DNA of 64,000 bases from JAFIFT01 sp020051095 (GCF_964199965.1 NZ_CAXMZT010000011.1:1-64000); one strand, 5' to 3'. Positions 27,336 through 36,540 are shown, numbered from the stretch's first letter. Notes: generated by a model from the sequence alone, not told the origin. Numbers and translations are program-made.

Positions 27336-28066
27336 TGTTTTGCTCCAGGTTTTAAATCATAAGACCAGTTAAAATCGCGGATATAGATTAAGTGCGGATT
27401 TTTTAAAATTGAGTCATTGGAGGCATCATGCGCCTCATCATCTTGATAAAGAGTAATGATTGCTTTCATCTTAACGGGTATATCCTTAATACTCCCATCA
27501 CGGTTACGGACCGTTTCAACCCAATCAACTTGCCAGCTTGATTCGGATTCCTGCAAAACAGAACGAATCTCAACGCTGACTAACTCATTAGTAGCTCTTT
27601 CAAACGGATTTTGGGTCTTGTCGTTATAAAATTCCTGGACCTTGTTGAGAGCTGCATCGTTTTGATTGAGATACGAATAGACCTGATAAACTGCCTTGGT
27701 TTGCAACTCGGTATCTGATGACACCATACGGATATTTTCAATGAAATGGGAAGCCTCTGCCCGATAATCATCTATTGTTGCAGAACCCACTCTATCGGCA
27801 CGCGTTACCGATAACGTATTACCGCTTGCATCCTGCTGAAAAACAAGCGGGATAAACTTTGACTGGCTGCCTATAGAAATCAAACCGCCAACAGCTGTTA
27901 ATGTGATTAAAAGACAACTTAATGCCACAAACTGCCAGACCTGTAATGATTTCATTAATCCTGCTGTATGAACATTCCAAGCTCTTTTGGCGTTAAGGTA
28001 AGGGTTGTTTGTTTTAGGCGTTTCCTGTTTCTTTTTAGAAAAAGGAAAATAGTGTCTCATACTCAT
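27332..28066 (-). CDS. trbF: TrbF, VirB8-like protein
   Basis: This 244-aa inner-membrane protein has one helix near residues 43-65 (FVALSCLLITLTAVGGLISIG), then a periplasmic VirB8/NTF2-like domain (DYRAEASHFIENIRMVSSD, WQVDWVETVRNRDG). The tail is ARDFNW-like (YIRDFNWSYDL). It overlaps trbE by 4 nt. VirB8-family proteins nucleate the channel. Confidence 0.92.
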   Translation of the reverse strand: MSMRHYFPFSKKKQETPKTNNPYLNAKRAWNVHTAGLMKSLQVWQFVALSCLLITLTAVGGLISIGSQSKFIPLVFQQDASGNTLSVTRADRVGSATIDDYRAEASHFIENIRMVSSDTELQTKAVYQVYSYLNQNDAALNKVQEFYNDKTQNPFERATNELVSVEIRSVLQESESSWQVDWVETVRNRDGSIKDIPVKMKAIITLYQDDEAHDASNDSILKNPHLIYIRDFNWSYDLKPGAKQ

Positions 28067-30600
28067 GCCGCTTCTCCTCGTAACGAATAATCAATTCCTT
28101 TTTCTAGTAACCACTGATTAACCCAATCTTTGCCGAACTTTTTCTCAAGCGCTTTCATCCTCTCAATCGAATCAGGGTCAGTTGCACCGACAAAAGCAAG
28201 GGCTATTGGGCCTAGTGCCAACTGATACAAACGTTGTCCTTTTTCAGAAACGTAGTAATAATCTCGTTTAGGGATAGCATTTGCGATAATCTCTATCTGA
28301 CGAGGGTTTAATCCCATACGCTCATAAATAACTCTGGTTTTGGGGTCTTTTGCATATAGGTTGGGTAAAAAGATTTTAGTTGCAGTCGATGCGGTAATGA
28401 CATCTAAAATGCCTGAATTTGCCGCATGCGATAAATGCTGGGTTGCCATAAATACCGCACAGTTTTTCTTTGCCATGGAATTTAGCCATTCGGCTATTTT
28501 GTTTTTAAATACGACATGCCCAAGCATCAGCCAGGCTTCATCCAGTAAAATCAAAGTTGGTCTACCATCAAGAGAGGTTTCAATTCGTCTGAATAAATAA
28601 AGTAATACGGGAAGGACGAACTTTTCTCCTAAGTTCATGAGATGCTCAATTTCAAAAGTCATGAATGTTGATAATCCCAGGCCATCAGATTCTGCATCTA
28701 ATAAATGCCCCATCAACCCATCAATGGTGTATTGCTTTAATGTTTCACGAATTTGTTCATCCTGGATGGTCATAACAAATTCAGACAAAGTTTTGGAGCC
28801 GCTTTTATGCATGTTTATGATGGCATAGCCAATCTCATTACGTTGGGCTGGTGTTGTGTCTAATCCGTTTAGCGCCAAAATAGTATCTATCCATTCCATC
28901 GCCCAGGCTCTATCTGACTTGGTTTCTAAAAACTGCAAAGGAGCAAATGAAAGGGATGAGTCTTTATCGGCAATAGTAAAATGCTCACCACCGGTTGCCT
29001 TGCAAGTTGGATACATCGACATCCCTTTATCAAATGAATAGATACGTGCCCCTTCATATCTCAACCAGGATAGTGCCATTAATCCAAGATGCGTTGATTT
29101 ACCAGAACGGGTTGGACCAAACATAATGCCATGTCCTAAATCTCTAACATGAAGATTTAAGCGAAAGGGCGAATTACCGCCTGTTACACAATGCATTAAC
29201 GGTGGTGAAAGCAAAGGAAAGTAGGGGCAAGGCGCTTTGTTTTCACCCGTCCAAATGCTTGATGTTGGCAGTAAATCAGCGAGGTTCATGGTATTAATTA
29301 ATGGACGTCTTATATTTTCAACACCATGACCAGGTAGGCTACCAAGATAGGCATCCATGGTGTTGATGGTTTCTGTTCTTGCGCTAAAACCAAGGGCATT
29401 AATATTTTTTTCAATATGAAGAGCGGACATTTCCACCTGCTCACGGTCGCTATCCATTAAAACGACAACGCAAGTATAATAGCCTTGACCTACCATGCCC
29501 GAATTGGTTTCAGCAATGGCTGCCTGGGCATCATTTACCATATTCAATGCATCTTCATCGACAACGCCTGAATTGGTATTAAATACCTGATCGAAAAATC
29601 CTCTGACTTTTTGTTTCCACTTTTTTCTAAACTTGGTGAAATGAGCGACCGCTTCATGGTTATCCATAAAGATAAAACGGGAGCTTAACCGGTACTCAAT
29701 GGGAAGTTGGGTCAGAATGGTGATAATGCCTGGATAAGACTCTAGTGGAAAGCCTTCAATGGCCACACATTGAATAAATTGTCTGCCGACTTTAGGTATT
29801 ACTCCTGATATTAATTCCTGACCACCAATTATTGCATCAAGGTAAATGGGATTATTCGGCAAGATAATTGGGTGATTAAGGCCCGTTGCACAATACTGTA
29901 AATGTCTTAAAAAATTATCAACAGTTTTCTTTTTACCATTTTCATCAACAATTGATTCTGCTTGCAATCTTTGAAGATTGACCGCTGTACTCATGCGAGA
30001 TTCAAAGTTTCGACAAATCTGCTTAAACTGCTCAATTAACTCATAAGTTTTTGCTTTCTTGCTTTTTTGTGTGCAGGTATCATCAAACATTAATTCAACA
30101 AAGCGCTTTTCATTGAGTACTTGCGGAAACCAAGTCAACGTCAAGACAAAATAACCTTCATATAATGTACCCATCGACTCAAACAATGAGCGTCTTTCTT
30201 CATCAACCGCCAAAGAGATATCATCTTTAAAGTTAGACAGGCCTTTGTCACTGTAACTTGGTGCTGCACGTCTTATTGCATCGACATGAATCATAAAACC
30301 ACTACCCATTTCTGATAGGGTCTGGTTAATTCGAAAAGAGACCATCTCACGAGCTTCATCGGTCATATTGGCATTGTCTTCACCTTGGTAAAGCCAGGCT
30401 GCCAAAAATGAGCCGTTTTTATTAATGATGACACCATCATCAACAACAGAGGCATAATTTAATAAATCAGAAAATCCCGCTTCTTTTTGACGATGCTTTT
30501 TTAGTTTGAGATGGGCGTTTTGAGTAAAAATTTGATAAAACAGCAGACTTAACATGAAGAGCCCTGTCAAACTTATCAAAATCGTGATCAATTCAATCAT
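28063..30600 (-). CDS. trbE: TrbE, VirB4-like ATPase
   Basis: This 845-aa ATPase energises pilus biogenesis and substrate transport. An N-terminal membrane helix (residues 3-25) is present, unlike in most VirB4. Walker A is FGPTRSGKSTHLGLMALSW and Walker B is PTLILLDEAWLMLGH. The conserved MATQHLSHAA box follows. Length fits RP4 TrbE (852 aa). It overlaps trbD by 4 nt. Confidence 0.94.
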   Translation of the reverse strand: MIELITILISLTGLFMLSLLFYQIFTQNAHLKLKKHRQKEAGFSDLLNYASVVDDGVIINKNGSFLAAWLYQGEDNANMTDEAREMVSFRINQTLSEMGSGFMIHVDAIRRAAPSYSDKGLSNFKDDISLAVDEERRSLFESMGTLYEGYFVLTLTWFPQVLNEKRFVELMFDDTCTQKSKKAKTYELIEQFKQICRNFESRMSTAVNLQRLQAESIVDENGKKKTVDNFLRHLQYCATGLNHPIILPNNPIYLDAIIGGQELISGVIPKVGRQFIQCVAIEGFPLESYPGIITILTQLPIEYRLSSRFIFMDNHEAVAHFTKFRKKWKQKVRGFFDQVFNTNSGVVDEDALNMVNDAQAAIAETNSGMVGQGYYTCVVVLMDSDREQVEMSALHIEKNINALGFSARTETINTMDAYLGSLPGHGVENIRRPLINTMNLADLLPTSSIWTGENKAPCPYFPLLSPPLMHCVTGGNSPFRLNLHVRDLGHGIMFGPTRSGKSTHLGLMALSWLRYEGARIYSFDKGMSMYPTCKATGGEHFTIADKDSSLSFAPLQFLETKSDRAWAMEWIDTILALNGLDTTPAQRNEIGYAIINMHKSGSKTLSEFVMTIQDEQIRETLKQYTIDGLMGHLLDAESDGLGLSTFMTFEIEHLMNLGEKFVLPVLLYLFRRIETSLDGRPTLILLDEAWLMLGHVVFKNKIAEWLNSMAKKNCAVFMATQHLSHAANSGILDVITASTATKIFLPNLYAKDPKTRVIYERMGLNPRQIEIIANAIPKRDYYYVSEKGQRLYQLALGPIALAFVGATDPDSIERMKALEKKFGKDWVNQWLLEKGIDYSLRGEAA

Positions 30601-30896
30601 TGATAACTCCTGTTGTTTTCCCTAAATGGTGTTGAGCGAGCTGGGTAGTAAGATTGATACCGCCTTTGCCTTAGATAAATCGCGCGCATCAGAGGGTCAG
30701 CTTTTGCCATCATGCGAAGCCCTTTAAGGGATAAGAACCACATTGCAGTACCGCAAATAAATGCCAACCAATTAAGAGCTGCAAAAACTAAGATGGCAGA
30801 TAAAAGACCAGAGAACATGACCAGTTCTCTGTCACCGCCCATAAAAAGACTTGGCCGGTTTCCTGAACGTCTGATAGGTATGGTACGAAGGCTCAT
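30597..30896 (-). CDS. trbD: TrbD, VirB3-like protein
   Basis: This 99-aa membrane protein has two adjacent hydrophobic segments (LVMFSGLLSAILVFAALNWL and FICGTAMWFLSLKGLRM). The start TIPIRRSGNRPSLFMGGDREL is typical of VirB3/TrbD. It overlaps both trbC and trbE. It helps assemble the pilus with TrbE. Confidence 0.9.
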   Translation of the reverse strand: MSLRTIPIRRSGNRPSLFMGGDRELVMFSGLLSAILVFAALNWLAFICGTAMWFLSLKGLRMMAKADPLMRAIYLRQRRYQSYYPARSTPFRENNRSYQ

Positions 30897-31270
30897 GATA
30901 TTTGCTCCGAAAAAGCTGCTTTAGTTGCTGGTTTTGATATTTCAGCACCCTTACCAGTTATTGCTGTTAATGTATTTTGGGCAGCAACTAAAAAAGATAG
31001 AACCAGGACAAAAACAATCAAAGTACGCATAAAGCCATTCATGTCCCCACCAAAAATTAGTGTTGCGCCTGCTGCAACAAGACCAATAATGGCAGCACTA
31101 AAGGCAAATGGCCCTGTAATGGATTTTTGAATCTTAGTAAGCCACCCATCAAAAGGAAGTCCACCGCCGGCGCTGGCGGCCATGGCTGGATGAGTTATTA
31201 AAATCAACGCCAGAATGACAACTCCCGCACCTAGCATTTGTCTGTATTTAAAAGGTATTGCATCGCTCAT
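30893..31270 (-). CDS. trbC: TrbC, VirB2-like pilin
   Basis: This 125-aa pilin precursor has a long signal peptide (residues 1-30, ending AMAAS), then two hydrophobic helices (FAFSAAIIGLVAAGATLIFGG and LIVFVLVLSFLVAAQNTL). RP4 TrbC is cut and circularised by TraF; the TraF homologue is encoded in this operon. AAGGAG precedes the ATG. Confidence 0.92.
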   Translation of the reverse strand: MSDAIPFKYRQMLGAGVVILALILITHPAMAASAGGGLPFDGWLTKIQKSITGPFAFSAAIIGLVAAGATLIFGGDMNGFMRTLIVFVLVLSFLVAAQNTLTAITGKGAEISKPATKAAFSEQIS

Positions 31271-31281
31271 TTATCTTCTCC

Positions 31282-32247
31282 TTAAGCAAGTTTTTCGATT
31301 TTGTATTGACCATTTTCAAAGCCATTGATTGCTATGATTTCATCAACCTTCCGGCCAGTTGCTGTTCGTCTAATTTGCACTACCATGTGAACCGCTTCTC
31401 CAATTAAAGGTTCGATTTCAGCAGGGGAGGCTGGATTTCTGGTAATAAGTGATTTCAAGCGGGTAAGTCCGGAAAGCGCGCTGTTTGCATGCAAGGTGGC
31501 CGCCCCTCCTTCATGACCTGTATTCCAGGCATCTAACAAATCTAAGGCCTCACTTCCTCGGACTTCACCAACTAAAATCCGATCAGGGCGCATCCTAAGT
31601 GTTGTTTTTAATAGTTGAGTCATATCAACATCTAGCGTTGTGTGATATTGAACGCTGTTTTCAGCCTTGCACTGGATTTCTCCTGTATCTTCAATGATAA
31701 AGACTCGTTCTTCAGGTGATTGGTCTACCATTTCATTAATAATGGCATTAACCAATGTTGTTTTACCTGAGCCAGTGCTGCCAACCACCAAGATGTTTTT
31801 ATGCTCTTTGACTGCTTTTTTAATTACCCTGCACTGATTAACCGTCATGATTTTTGAATCCACATATTCAACGAGGCTAAAAACTGAGATTGCTTTTTTT
31901 CTGATAGCAAATGTGGGTCTAGGAACAATGGGCGGCAATTGTCCGGCAAAGCGTGAGCCATCAATCGGCAACTCACCTTCTAATAGAGGTTGGCATCTGG
32001 TTACCTCTTTGCCATGGAATCCTGCAACTGTTTTAATGATTGCTTCCGCCCTTCCTTCCGAGATGTGTCCAATGCAGCACATTGCCTCCCCAAGCTTTTC
32101 TTGCCATAGACAGCCATCTGCATTAAGCATAATTTCAACGGTCTTTGGGTCGTTCAAAGCATCTTCAATTAACCCGCCCAGATCACGCCTTAGCTTTTCT
32201 TTGGCTCGATCTTTTACAGTTTTTTGTGGTTCATCCTGATTAGGCAT
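31282..32247 (-). CDS. trbB: TrbB, VirB11-like ATPase
   Basis: This 321-aa hexameric ATPase is the first trb gene. Walker A is LVVGSTGSGKTTLVNAI. The Asp box is VFIIEDTGEIQC, and LVGEVRGSEALDLLDAWNTGHEGG carries the His box. It powers pilus assembly. GAGGGA precedes the ATG. It follows lvrC by 24 bp, so lvr and trb genes are probably cotranscribed. Confidence 0.94.
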   Translation of the reverse strand: MPNQDEPQKTVKDRAKEKLRRDLGGLIEDALNDPKTVEIMLNADGCLWQEKLGEAMCCIGHISEGRAEAIIKTVAGFHGKEVTRCQPLLEGELPIDGSRFAGQLPPIVPRPTFAIRKKAISVFSLVEYVDSKIMTVNQCRVIKKAVKEHKNILVVGSTGSGKTTLVNAIINEMVDQSPEERVFIIEDTGEIQCKAENSVQYHTTLDVDMTQLLKTTLRMRPDRILVGEVRGSEALDLLDAWNTGHEGGAATLHANSALSGLTRLKSLITRNPASPAEIEPLIGEAVHMVVQIRRTATGRKVDEIIAINGFENGQYKIEKLA

Positions 32248-32271
32248 TTGGATATTCCCTCAATAATTGAC

Positions 32272-32547
32272 TTAATTTCCTTGAGTAACAGAAAGTTTTT
32301 CATCTTGTTGAAATTTTCTGATTAAGCGATCAACAATGCTTTCTTTATCTATTTTTTTAGAATCAAGCCAATTATCTTCTCGGCGATCTCGATAGATTCG
32401 TCTTTGAATTTCATCACGGTGGACAGGAATGGAGCGAGGGGCATCAAAGGCCAAGCACACCTCCCCATATTTATAATCTAAAATAGTGCAGTAAACATCA
32501 TCATGAATAACCACTGATTCCCCTAATCTTCTTGTTAATATCAACAT
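32272..32547 (-). CDS. lvrC: LvrC/CsrT-like CsrA paralogue
   Basis: This 91-aa RNA-binding protein has the CsrA core (MLILTRRLGESVVIH, then APRSIPVHRDEIQRRI), plus a C-terminal extension of about 25 residues (SKKIDKESIVDRLIRKFQQDEK). Element-borne CsrA paralogues occur beside conjugation operons in Legionella ICEs. It would bind leader or ribosome-binding RNAs and could silence transfer genes or affect host metabolism. CsrA's usual RNA-contact Arg near position 44 appears conserved in the HRDEI box. A strong GGGGGAT precedes the ATG. Confidence 0.88.
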   Translation of the reverse strand: MLILTRRLGESVVIHDDVYCTILDYKYGEVCLAFDAPRSIPVHRDEIQRRIYRDRREDNWLDSKKIDKESIVDRLIRKFQQDEKLSVTQGN

Positions 32548-32550
32548 GTG

Positions 32551-32865
32551 TTATCCCCCTTTGTTTAAAATTTCTTTCATTTTGTTTAAGTAGTAAGCTG
32601 CCGTTTCAGGACTAGATTTTTTAATAGGCTCATGTTTTGTAACGTAATGTCGGTTTGCCTCGTTTTTGCAAAGTCCTATAAACTGCGCCATGGTTGGTGG
32701 CATCTCGAATTTTTTCTCACATATTTCAATCACCGTGGTAATAATCGTGTCTGAAAAAGGTTGCAAATGTTTCTCCCATTCTTTTTTGGCAAATTCTGTA
32801 AAGCGTTCCTCTTGGAGTTCCTTGTGCCATATACCGCGATAAGCTACGGCAAACTTTGTAAACAT
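32551..32865 (-). CDS. lvrB: LvrB-like protein
   Basis: I chose the ATG at 32865, which gives 104 aa, has AAGGTGA 8 bases upstream, and begins right after the lvrA stop. The longer start at 33003 would overlap lvrA by 134 bp. The protein is soluble and helical, with FTKFAVAYRGIWHKELQEERFTEF at its N-terminus and KFEMPPTMAQFIGLCK in the middle. The latter resembles part of replication-linked helical proteins such as phage P/DnaT-like factors. The lvr name rests on position and the LvrA/LvrC neighbours. Confidence 0.7.
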   Translation of the reverse strand: MFTKFAVAYRGIWHKELQEERFTEFAKKEWEKHLQPFSDTIITTVIEICEKKFEMPPTMAQFIGLCKNEANRHYVTKHEPIKKSSPETAAYYLNKMKEILNKGG

Positions 32866-32869
32866 CAGC

Positions 32870-33745
32870 TCAATCACCTTGCGCCTTTTTATGCTTGGAC
32901 AGCTCGATGACTTTTCCTCGTTCTTCAAATTCCTCGTTTTCATCGGGGATATAAAATCCGCTGGTTGGCGCTTTTCTGCCAGTACTTCTCCTATCCTTTG
33001 CATGTTTTTTCTCCTGCATTACTTCGGTATTAACTTCATCTTCCCAACATTTTTGTGCCAGCCAGTTCGCTGGATATTTCCAAGGCGGCACCCATACGCC
33101 ATGAGCTTGCTTTGCACCTCGTGCATTCATTTGGTTTTCTAATGCTTGCAGCATGGTTCTCAGTAAAAAATCATCTGGATTGATTTGCTTGAAGCATTCA
33201 AGAGCACGTTCACGTGATTTCTTTTCGGGGTACATTCGCCAAAAATGTTCGAACCGCCTAAGAAGATATATATAATTTTCTTCTTTTAGAGGTGTGACGG
33301 CTTTTGGGGTATCGGCTGTGTCGGCTTTTTGAGTGTAGCTGTCTTGTAGACCTTTATTTTCAACCCGATTAACCATTTCATCTGTGCCGGCTAACTGTGA
33401 CGGGTTTGTGATCACTTTATTTTGGACAGAATAATCCCTTGATGCTAAAAGGCATTTTAAAATCAGCTTTTGATCTTTAGATTGATTTTGAATAAGTCCA
33501 ACACGCTCAAGACCTTCAATTCCTCTTCTGACTTGAGCTCGTGAATAACTTTCTGATTTGATTCCTTGATGGGGCTCAATATAAAGCTGCTCAGCTATTG
33601 ATTGAAAACTGATCCCCCGCTTTATCCCTGTAATTCCTGTTTTAACATCCATGTATGGCCTTATTCCTCTTAGATAGGCTAATTGCTGTGTATGGGGCAA
33701 ACCATAGAGTGCTTCTAACTCTTCTGTGTTCATAACAAAGTCCAT
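32870..33745 (-). CDS. lvrA: LvrA-like DNA-binding regulator / replication-like protein
   Basis: This 291-aa protein opens the lvr-trb transcript. The N-terminal half has a winged-helix look (SFQSIAEQLYIEPHQGIKSESYSRAQVRRGIEGLERVGLIQ). The C-terminal half has FEHFWRMYPEKKSRERALECFKQI, as in phage replication O-type proteins. In Legionella this position is held by LvrA, a regulator of the ICE. Two repressor operators lie just upstream. AAGGAG is 12 bases before the ATG, slightly far. Confidence 0.75.
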   Translation of the reverse strand: MDFVMNTEELEALYGLPHTQQLAYLRGIRPYMDVKTGITGIKRGISFQSIAEQLYIEPHQGIKSESYSRAQVRRGIEGLERVGLIQNQSKDQKLILKCLLASRDYSVQNKVITNPSQLAGTDEMVNRVENKGLQDSYTQKADTADTPKAVTPLKEENYIYLLRRFEHFWRMYPEKKSRERALECFKQINPDDFLLRTMLQALENQMNARGAKQAHGVWVPPWKYPANWLAQKCWEDEVNTEVMQEKKHAKDRRSTGRKAPTSGFYIPDENEEFEERGKVIELSKHKKAQGD

Positions 33746-33803
33746 TTGTTTACAGCGCTCCTTGTTTGTTTTATCTTATATACAACTTATGTAGTAATTT
33801 GAA

Positions 33804-33868
33804 ACTCTAAAAGAGTCAAAATACTCTAAAAGAGTTACGATAAATTATTTTTAACACTCATATAGGGT
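33804..33868. promoter_or_regulatory. Operator cluster between lvrA and the repressor gene
   Basis: Two exact copies of ACTCTAAAAGAGT lie at 33804-33816 and 33823-33835 (centres 19 bp apart). A degenerate copy, ACTCATATAGGGT, lies at 33856-33868. They fill the space between divergent lvrA and the CI-like repressor. A possible lvrA promoter (TTGACT at 33819-33814, TACTAC at 33796-33791, minus strand) would be covered by the first copy. Similar sites occur at 39623-39654. Confidence 0.75.
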
Positions 33869-33907
33869 TATGTCAACCTCTATTTGATATACTTTGAGAA
33901 AATGATT

Positions 33908-34585
33908 ATGAACGTCAAAGAACAAATTGGCAGAAGAATTAAGGAAGAAAGAAATGCAAAAGGGCTTACCCGAAAAGAACTTGCAGCTCTGACTGAAGAT
34001 TTGAATGTTTCTCGCATTAATAATTATGAACGTGGAGATAGAACGCCTGGTCCTAGCGCAATAAAACAGTTAGCTGAAGCTTTGGAGGTTTCGCCTGCTT
34101 TTTTGATGTGCTTATCCGATGACAAGCAAGGAAGCTTGCATAAGAGAGCAGGTATCGGTGCTTTAGTCCCAATTCTGGATTATCAGCAAGCGTGTGAGCC
34201 CATATATCACATCGACGCTTTCAGAAACGAAGACAATTCAGAAAAATTTGATTTAATTCCAATTGATCCAAACTTAGCAAACCGTCTTAGTGAAAATGCT
34301 TTCGCTATAAAAATTAAAGATGACAGTATGAGTCCAGAGTTTAGAACAGACGATATGATAATAGTTGATCCAGAAAAAAAGGCGACTCCTGGTGACTTTG
34401 TCGTATTTCACATTGAGAATGAAGATGAAGTGATCATTCGTAAATACAAACAAATATCTGCTGGAAAGAATACTGAGTTTGAATTAGTTGCATTAAGTGA
34501 TGATTGGGCAAATATTCACATTGACAATGAAACTGAGGGACGAGTTGTTGGTACTGCTATGAGTCTTAAGAGAGACTTTAAATAA
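33908..34585 (+). CDS. CI/LexA-like repressor with S24 peptidase domain
   Basis: This protein of about 225 aa has an N-terminal XRE helix-turn-helix (GLTRKELAALTEDLNVSRINNYERG) and a C-terminal S24/LexA-like domain. The catalytic Ser is in DDSMSPEF and the Lys in VIIRKYKQ. It should repress the lvr-trb genes and cut itself when RecA is active, linking transfer to DNA damage. Close start codons at 33902 and 33908 cannot be distinguished, and a TTG at 33884 is less likely. The operators upstream support autoregulation. Confidence 0.88.
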   Translation: MNVKEQIGRRIKEERNAKGLTRKELAALTEDLNVSRINNYERGDRTPGPSAIKQLAEALEVSPAFLMCLSDDKQGSLHKRAGIGALVPILDYQQACEPIYHIDAFRNEDNSEKFDLIPIDPNLANRLSENAFAIKIKDDSMSPEFRTDDMIIVDPEKKATPGDFVVFHIENEDEVIIRKYKQISAGKNTEFELVALSDDWANIHIDNETEGRVVGTAMSLKRDFK

Positions 34586-34586
34586 T

Positions 34587-34832
34587 TTATCGCTCTTCCA
34601 GAAACATCAGGAAAAACTCAACTAATCTCCGTGCCTGTTTACCTTGTAAAGCAGCTTCTCCAGTTGCTGCTTTAAGTAGTCGGCTGACCTTAATACCAAG
34701 AATTGCGGATAGCATTTTAAAGTCTATATCGCCATGAACCATGACATATTCAATCAGCTGTTTTTGATCAACCTGAGAACAATTAAGTGTTACACCAGAA
34801 TTAGGCTTCAATAAATCTACAGCACACTCCAT
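34587..34832 (-). CDS. Small hypothetical protein of ICE regulation region
   Basis: I do not recognise this 81-aa protein. It is hydrophilic, with helical stretches (SQVDQKQLIEYVMVHGDIDFKMLSAILGI and KQARRLVEFFLMFLEER), and could be a small DNA-binding or adaptor protein because DFKMLSAILGIKVSRLLKAATG resembles a helix-turn-helix. The ATG at 34832 has AAAGGAG 6 bases upstream and is preferred over the TTG at 34838. It is convergent with the repressor, ending one base from it. Confidence 0.6.
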   Translation of the reverse strand: MECAVDLLKPNSGVTLNCSQVDQKQLIEYVMVHGDIDFKMLSAILGIKVSRLLKAATGEAALQGKQARRLVEFFLMFLEER

Positions 34833-34963
34833 AACCAAACTCCTTTTCCAATACCTCGAATGATATAACTACTGTCTGTAACGACAATAGCTATTAAAAC
34901 ATGGAGTTTATGACATTCAAATTTGTTTTTTTTCCTGGAAAAAAATAAGGATAAAATGCAATC

Positions 34964-36439
34964 TTAATGTGATAACGCCTCAACCGATTCTTTATTTTCG
35001 GCCATGTGCTTGCTAATTTTATAGGAGATAAAATATAGAAATAATGCCCCTAAAATAGCCCAACCTCCCAACTGATTAAATACATGCGCATAATCAGCAT
35101 TTGTTATGAGTGGATCTGTTGCATTAGTCTTAACCATCTCATTAGAAAAATAATGAGACAGCGCAACTGAAACGCCGGACACCATCATCCACGTTCCCAT
35201 TAATAAGCCTTGAAGGTGAGTTGGCGCGATACGTCCTATCATTGCATAGCCAACAGGGCCAATTAGTAATTCAGCAAATCCTTGGGTAAAGATATGTAAA
35301 AATACCCAATAAAGGGCAGTACGCCCAGCGATATCACTGAATTTAATCCCCATGGATAATAAAAGAAATGATACGGCTAGAAAAAGAAAAGCAAAGACGA
35401 ATTGTTTGCTTTCTGGAAGCTGATAGCCCTTGTTTTGCAATGTTGAAACAACCCAAGCTACCAGAGGCGCGCCTAAAATGATGACAAATGAGTTAATATT
35501 ATTAATCCATTGTGTAGCGATTTCATAATTGAATAGATGCTTATCGACATTGTTTTTGATAAACAAGGTTATACCCATTGGGCCAGTGTAATAGATCATC
35601 CAAAACAAGATTGAAGTAACAGTCAGGATTAAATAAGTAAATATTTTCTCTTTATCTTCTTTGCTATCTTGCCGGAAGCCCAATCCTAGAATAACAAAGA
35701 ACATAGCAACACTGACTGCTACGACAAGACCATTACTGATATGGGCAGATTTAAAGCATAATATGATGATTGGCGTCATAAACAATACGGTTAATAGACC
35801 TACTGATTCCCGAGACATCTTTTTACTTTTCTCTTTTATACTTTGTAGCGTCGTATCAATATCACCTAAGTCTGGCCAATGCCTCAACATCACAAAGAGA
35901 ACTAGGGCATTTACAATGACACCGATATAAAACAATTGGCTATAGTCATTGGTAAAATCATAAAAGCCACTTAAAAAATAGCCTGCCAAGAATCCTGCAT
36001 TCATCCACGAATAACTTGAGAAAAATGCTGTCTCTCGTCGGTTATCATCTGCCTTAAACCGTTGCGTGAGCATAGTGTTGTAACAAGTTGTATTCAGACC
36101 ACAGCCCACTAAAAATAAACTTAGACCAATAAAGAGGGTTGTTTGAGGGGATATCGCTAATAACAACATTCCAACGCATTGCATGATGCTTGTAATAAAA
36201 TAGAGATTTCGATTAGATAGTAAGGAGCCACCAATCATCCCACCAAATAGATGAAGGACAAAATTAAATGCTAAAAATAATCCCACGATGCTGTTAGAAG
36301 CGGTTTGGCTATATCCTAATTGCTGAGTCAGAAATAACGCCAAAGACGAATATAATATTGCGAAGGAAAACGTAGAGAAAGCTTGAATATAGTATAGTGG
36401 GGCGACTCCGCTGGGCATTTTTTGCATCTTTTCAGACAT
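34964..36439 (-). CDS. POT-family proton-dependent peptide transporter
   Basis: This 491-aa membrane protein has about 12-14 helices. Family-like stretches include FSFAILYSSLALFLTQQLGYS, ending in GFAELLIGPVGYAMIGRIAP, a match to the POT/PTR region FFQGLAELLISPVGL. Such carriers take up di- or tripeptides with protons. The classic ExxER of the first helix is not clear (YYIQAFSTFSFA is seen), so substrate use may differ. It lies in the cargo segment near the RiPP pair. A link to that product is speculative. Confidence 0.85.
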   Translation of the reverse strand: MSEKMQKMPSGVAPLYYIQAFSTFSFAILYSSLALFLTQQLGYSQTASNSIVGLFLAFNFVLHLFGGMIGGSLLSNRNLYFITSIMQCVGMLLLAISPQTTLFIGLSLFLVGCGLNTTCYNTMLTQRFKADDNRRETAFFSSYSWMNAGFLAGYFLSGFYDFTNDYSQLFYIGVIVNALVLFVMLRHWPDLGDIDTTLQSIKEKSKKMSRESVGLLTVLFMTPIIILCFKSAHISNGLVVAVSVAMFFVILGLGFRQDSKEDKEKIFTYLILTVTSILFWMIYYTGPMGITLFIKNNVDKHLFNYEIATQWINNINSFVIILGAPLVAWVVSTLQNKGYQLPESKQFVFAFLFLAVSFLLLSMGIKFSDIAGRTALYWVFLHIFTQGFAELLIGPVGYAMIGRIAPTHLQGLLMGTWMMVSGVSVALSHYFSNEMVKTNATDPLITNADYAHVFNQLGGWAILGALFLYFISYKISKHMAENKESVEALSH

Positions 36440-36510
36440 CTTACATCCTTTTTATCCTTGTGAAGGCGTGACTTTAGCATTAAAGATGTCTAAACTTAAG
36501 CCTTTTATAC

Positions 36511-36540
36511 AAATTAGATTATTTTAAAATAATCTAATTT
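36511..36540. repeat. Perfect 30-bp palindrome between divergent genes
   Basis: The two arms, AAATTAGATTATTTT and its exact reverse complement, meet without a loop. The site lies between the POT transporter (start 36439) and the unknown 435-aa gene (start 36570). It is 30 bp before one start and 72 bp before the other, so it is a good candidate for a dimeric regulator site controlling both genes. The alternative is a transcribed hairpin. Confidence 0.8.

Noticed and set aside
32551..33003. Longer lvrB reading frame (150 aa)
   Set aside because: It would overlap lvrA by 134 bp, and a better ribosome-binding site serves the ATG at 32865.
19966..33745. Lvh/VirB-type (type IVA) secretion system
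   Set aside because: Gene order trbB-C-D-E-F-G-H-I-J-K-L with traF, traG, traC, traI, traJ, traK is that of IncP/RP4, although the lvr genes also accompany Lvh systems.
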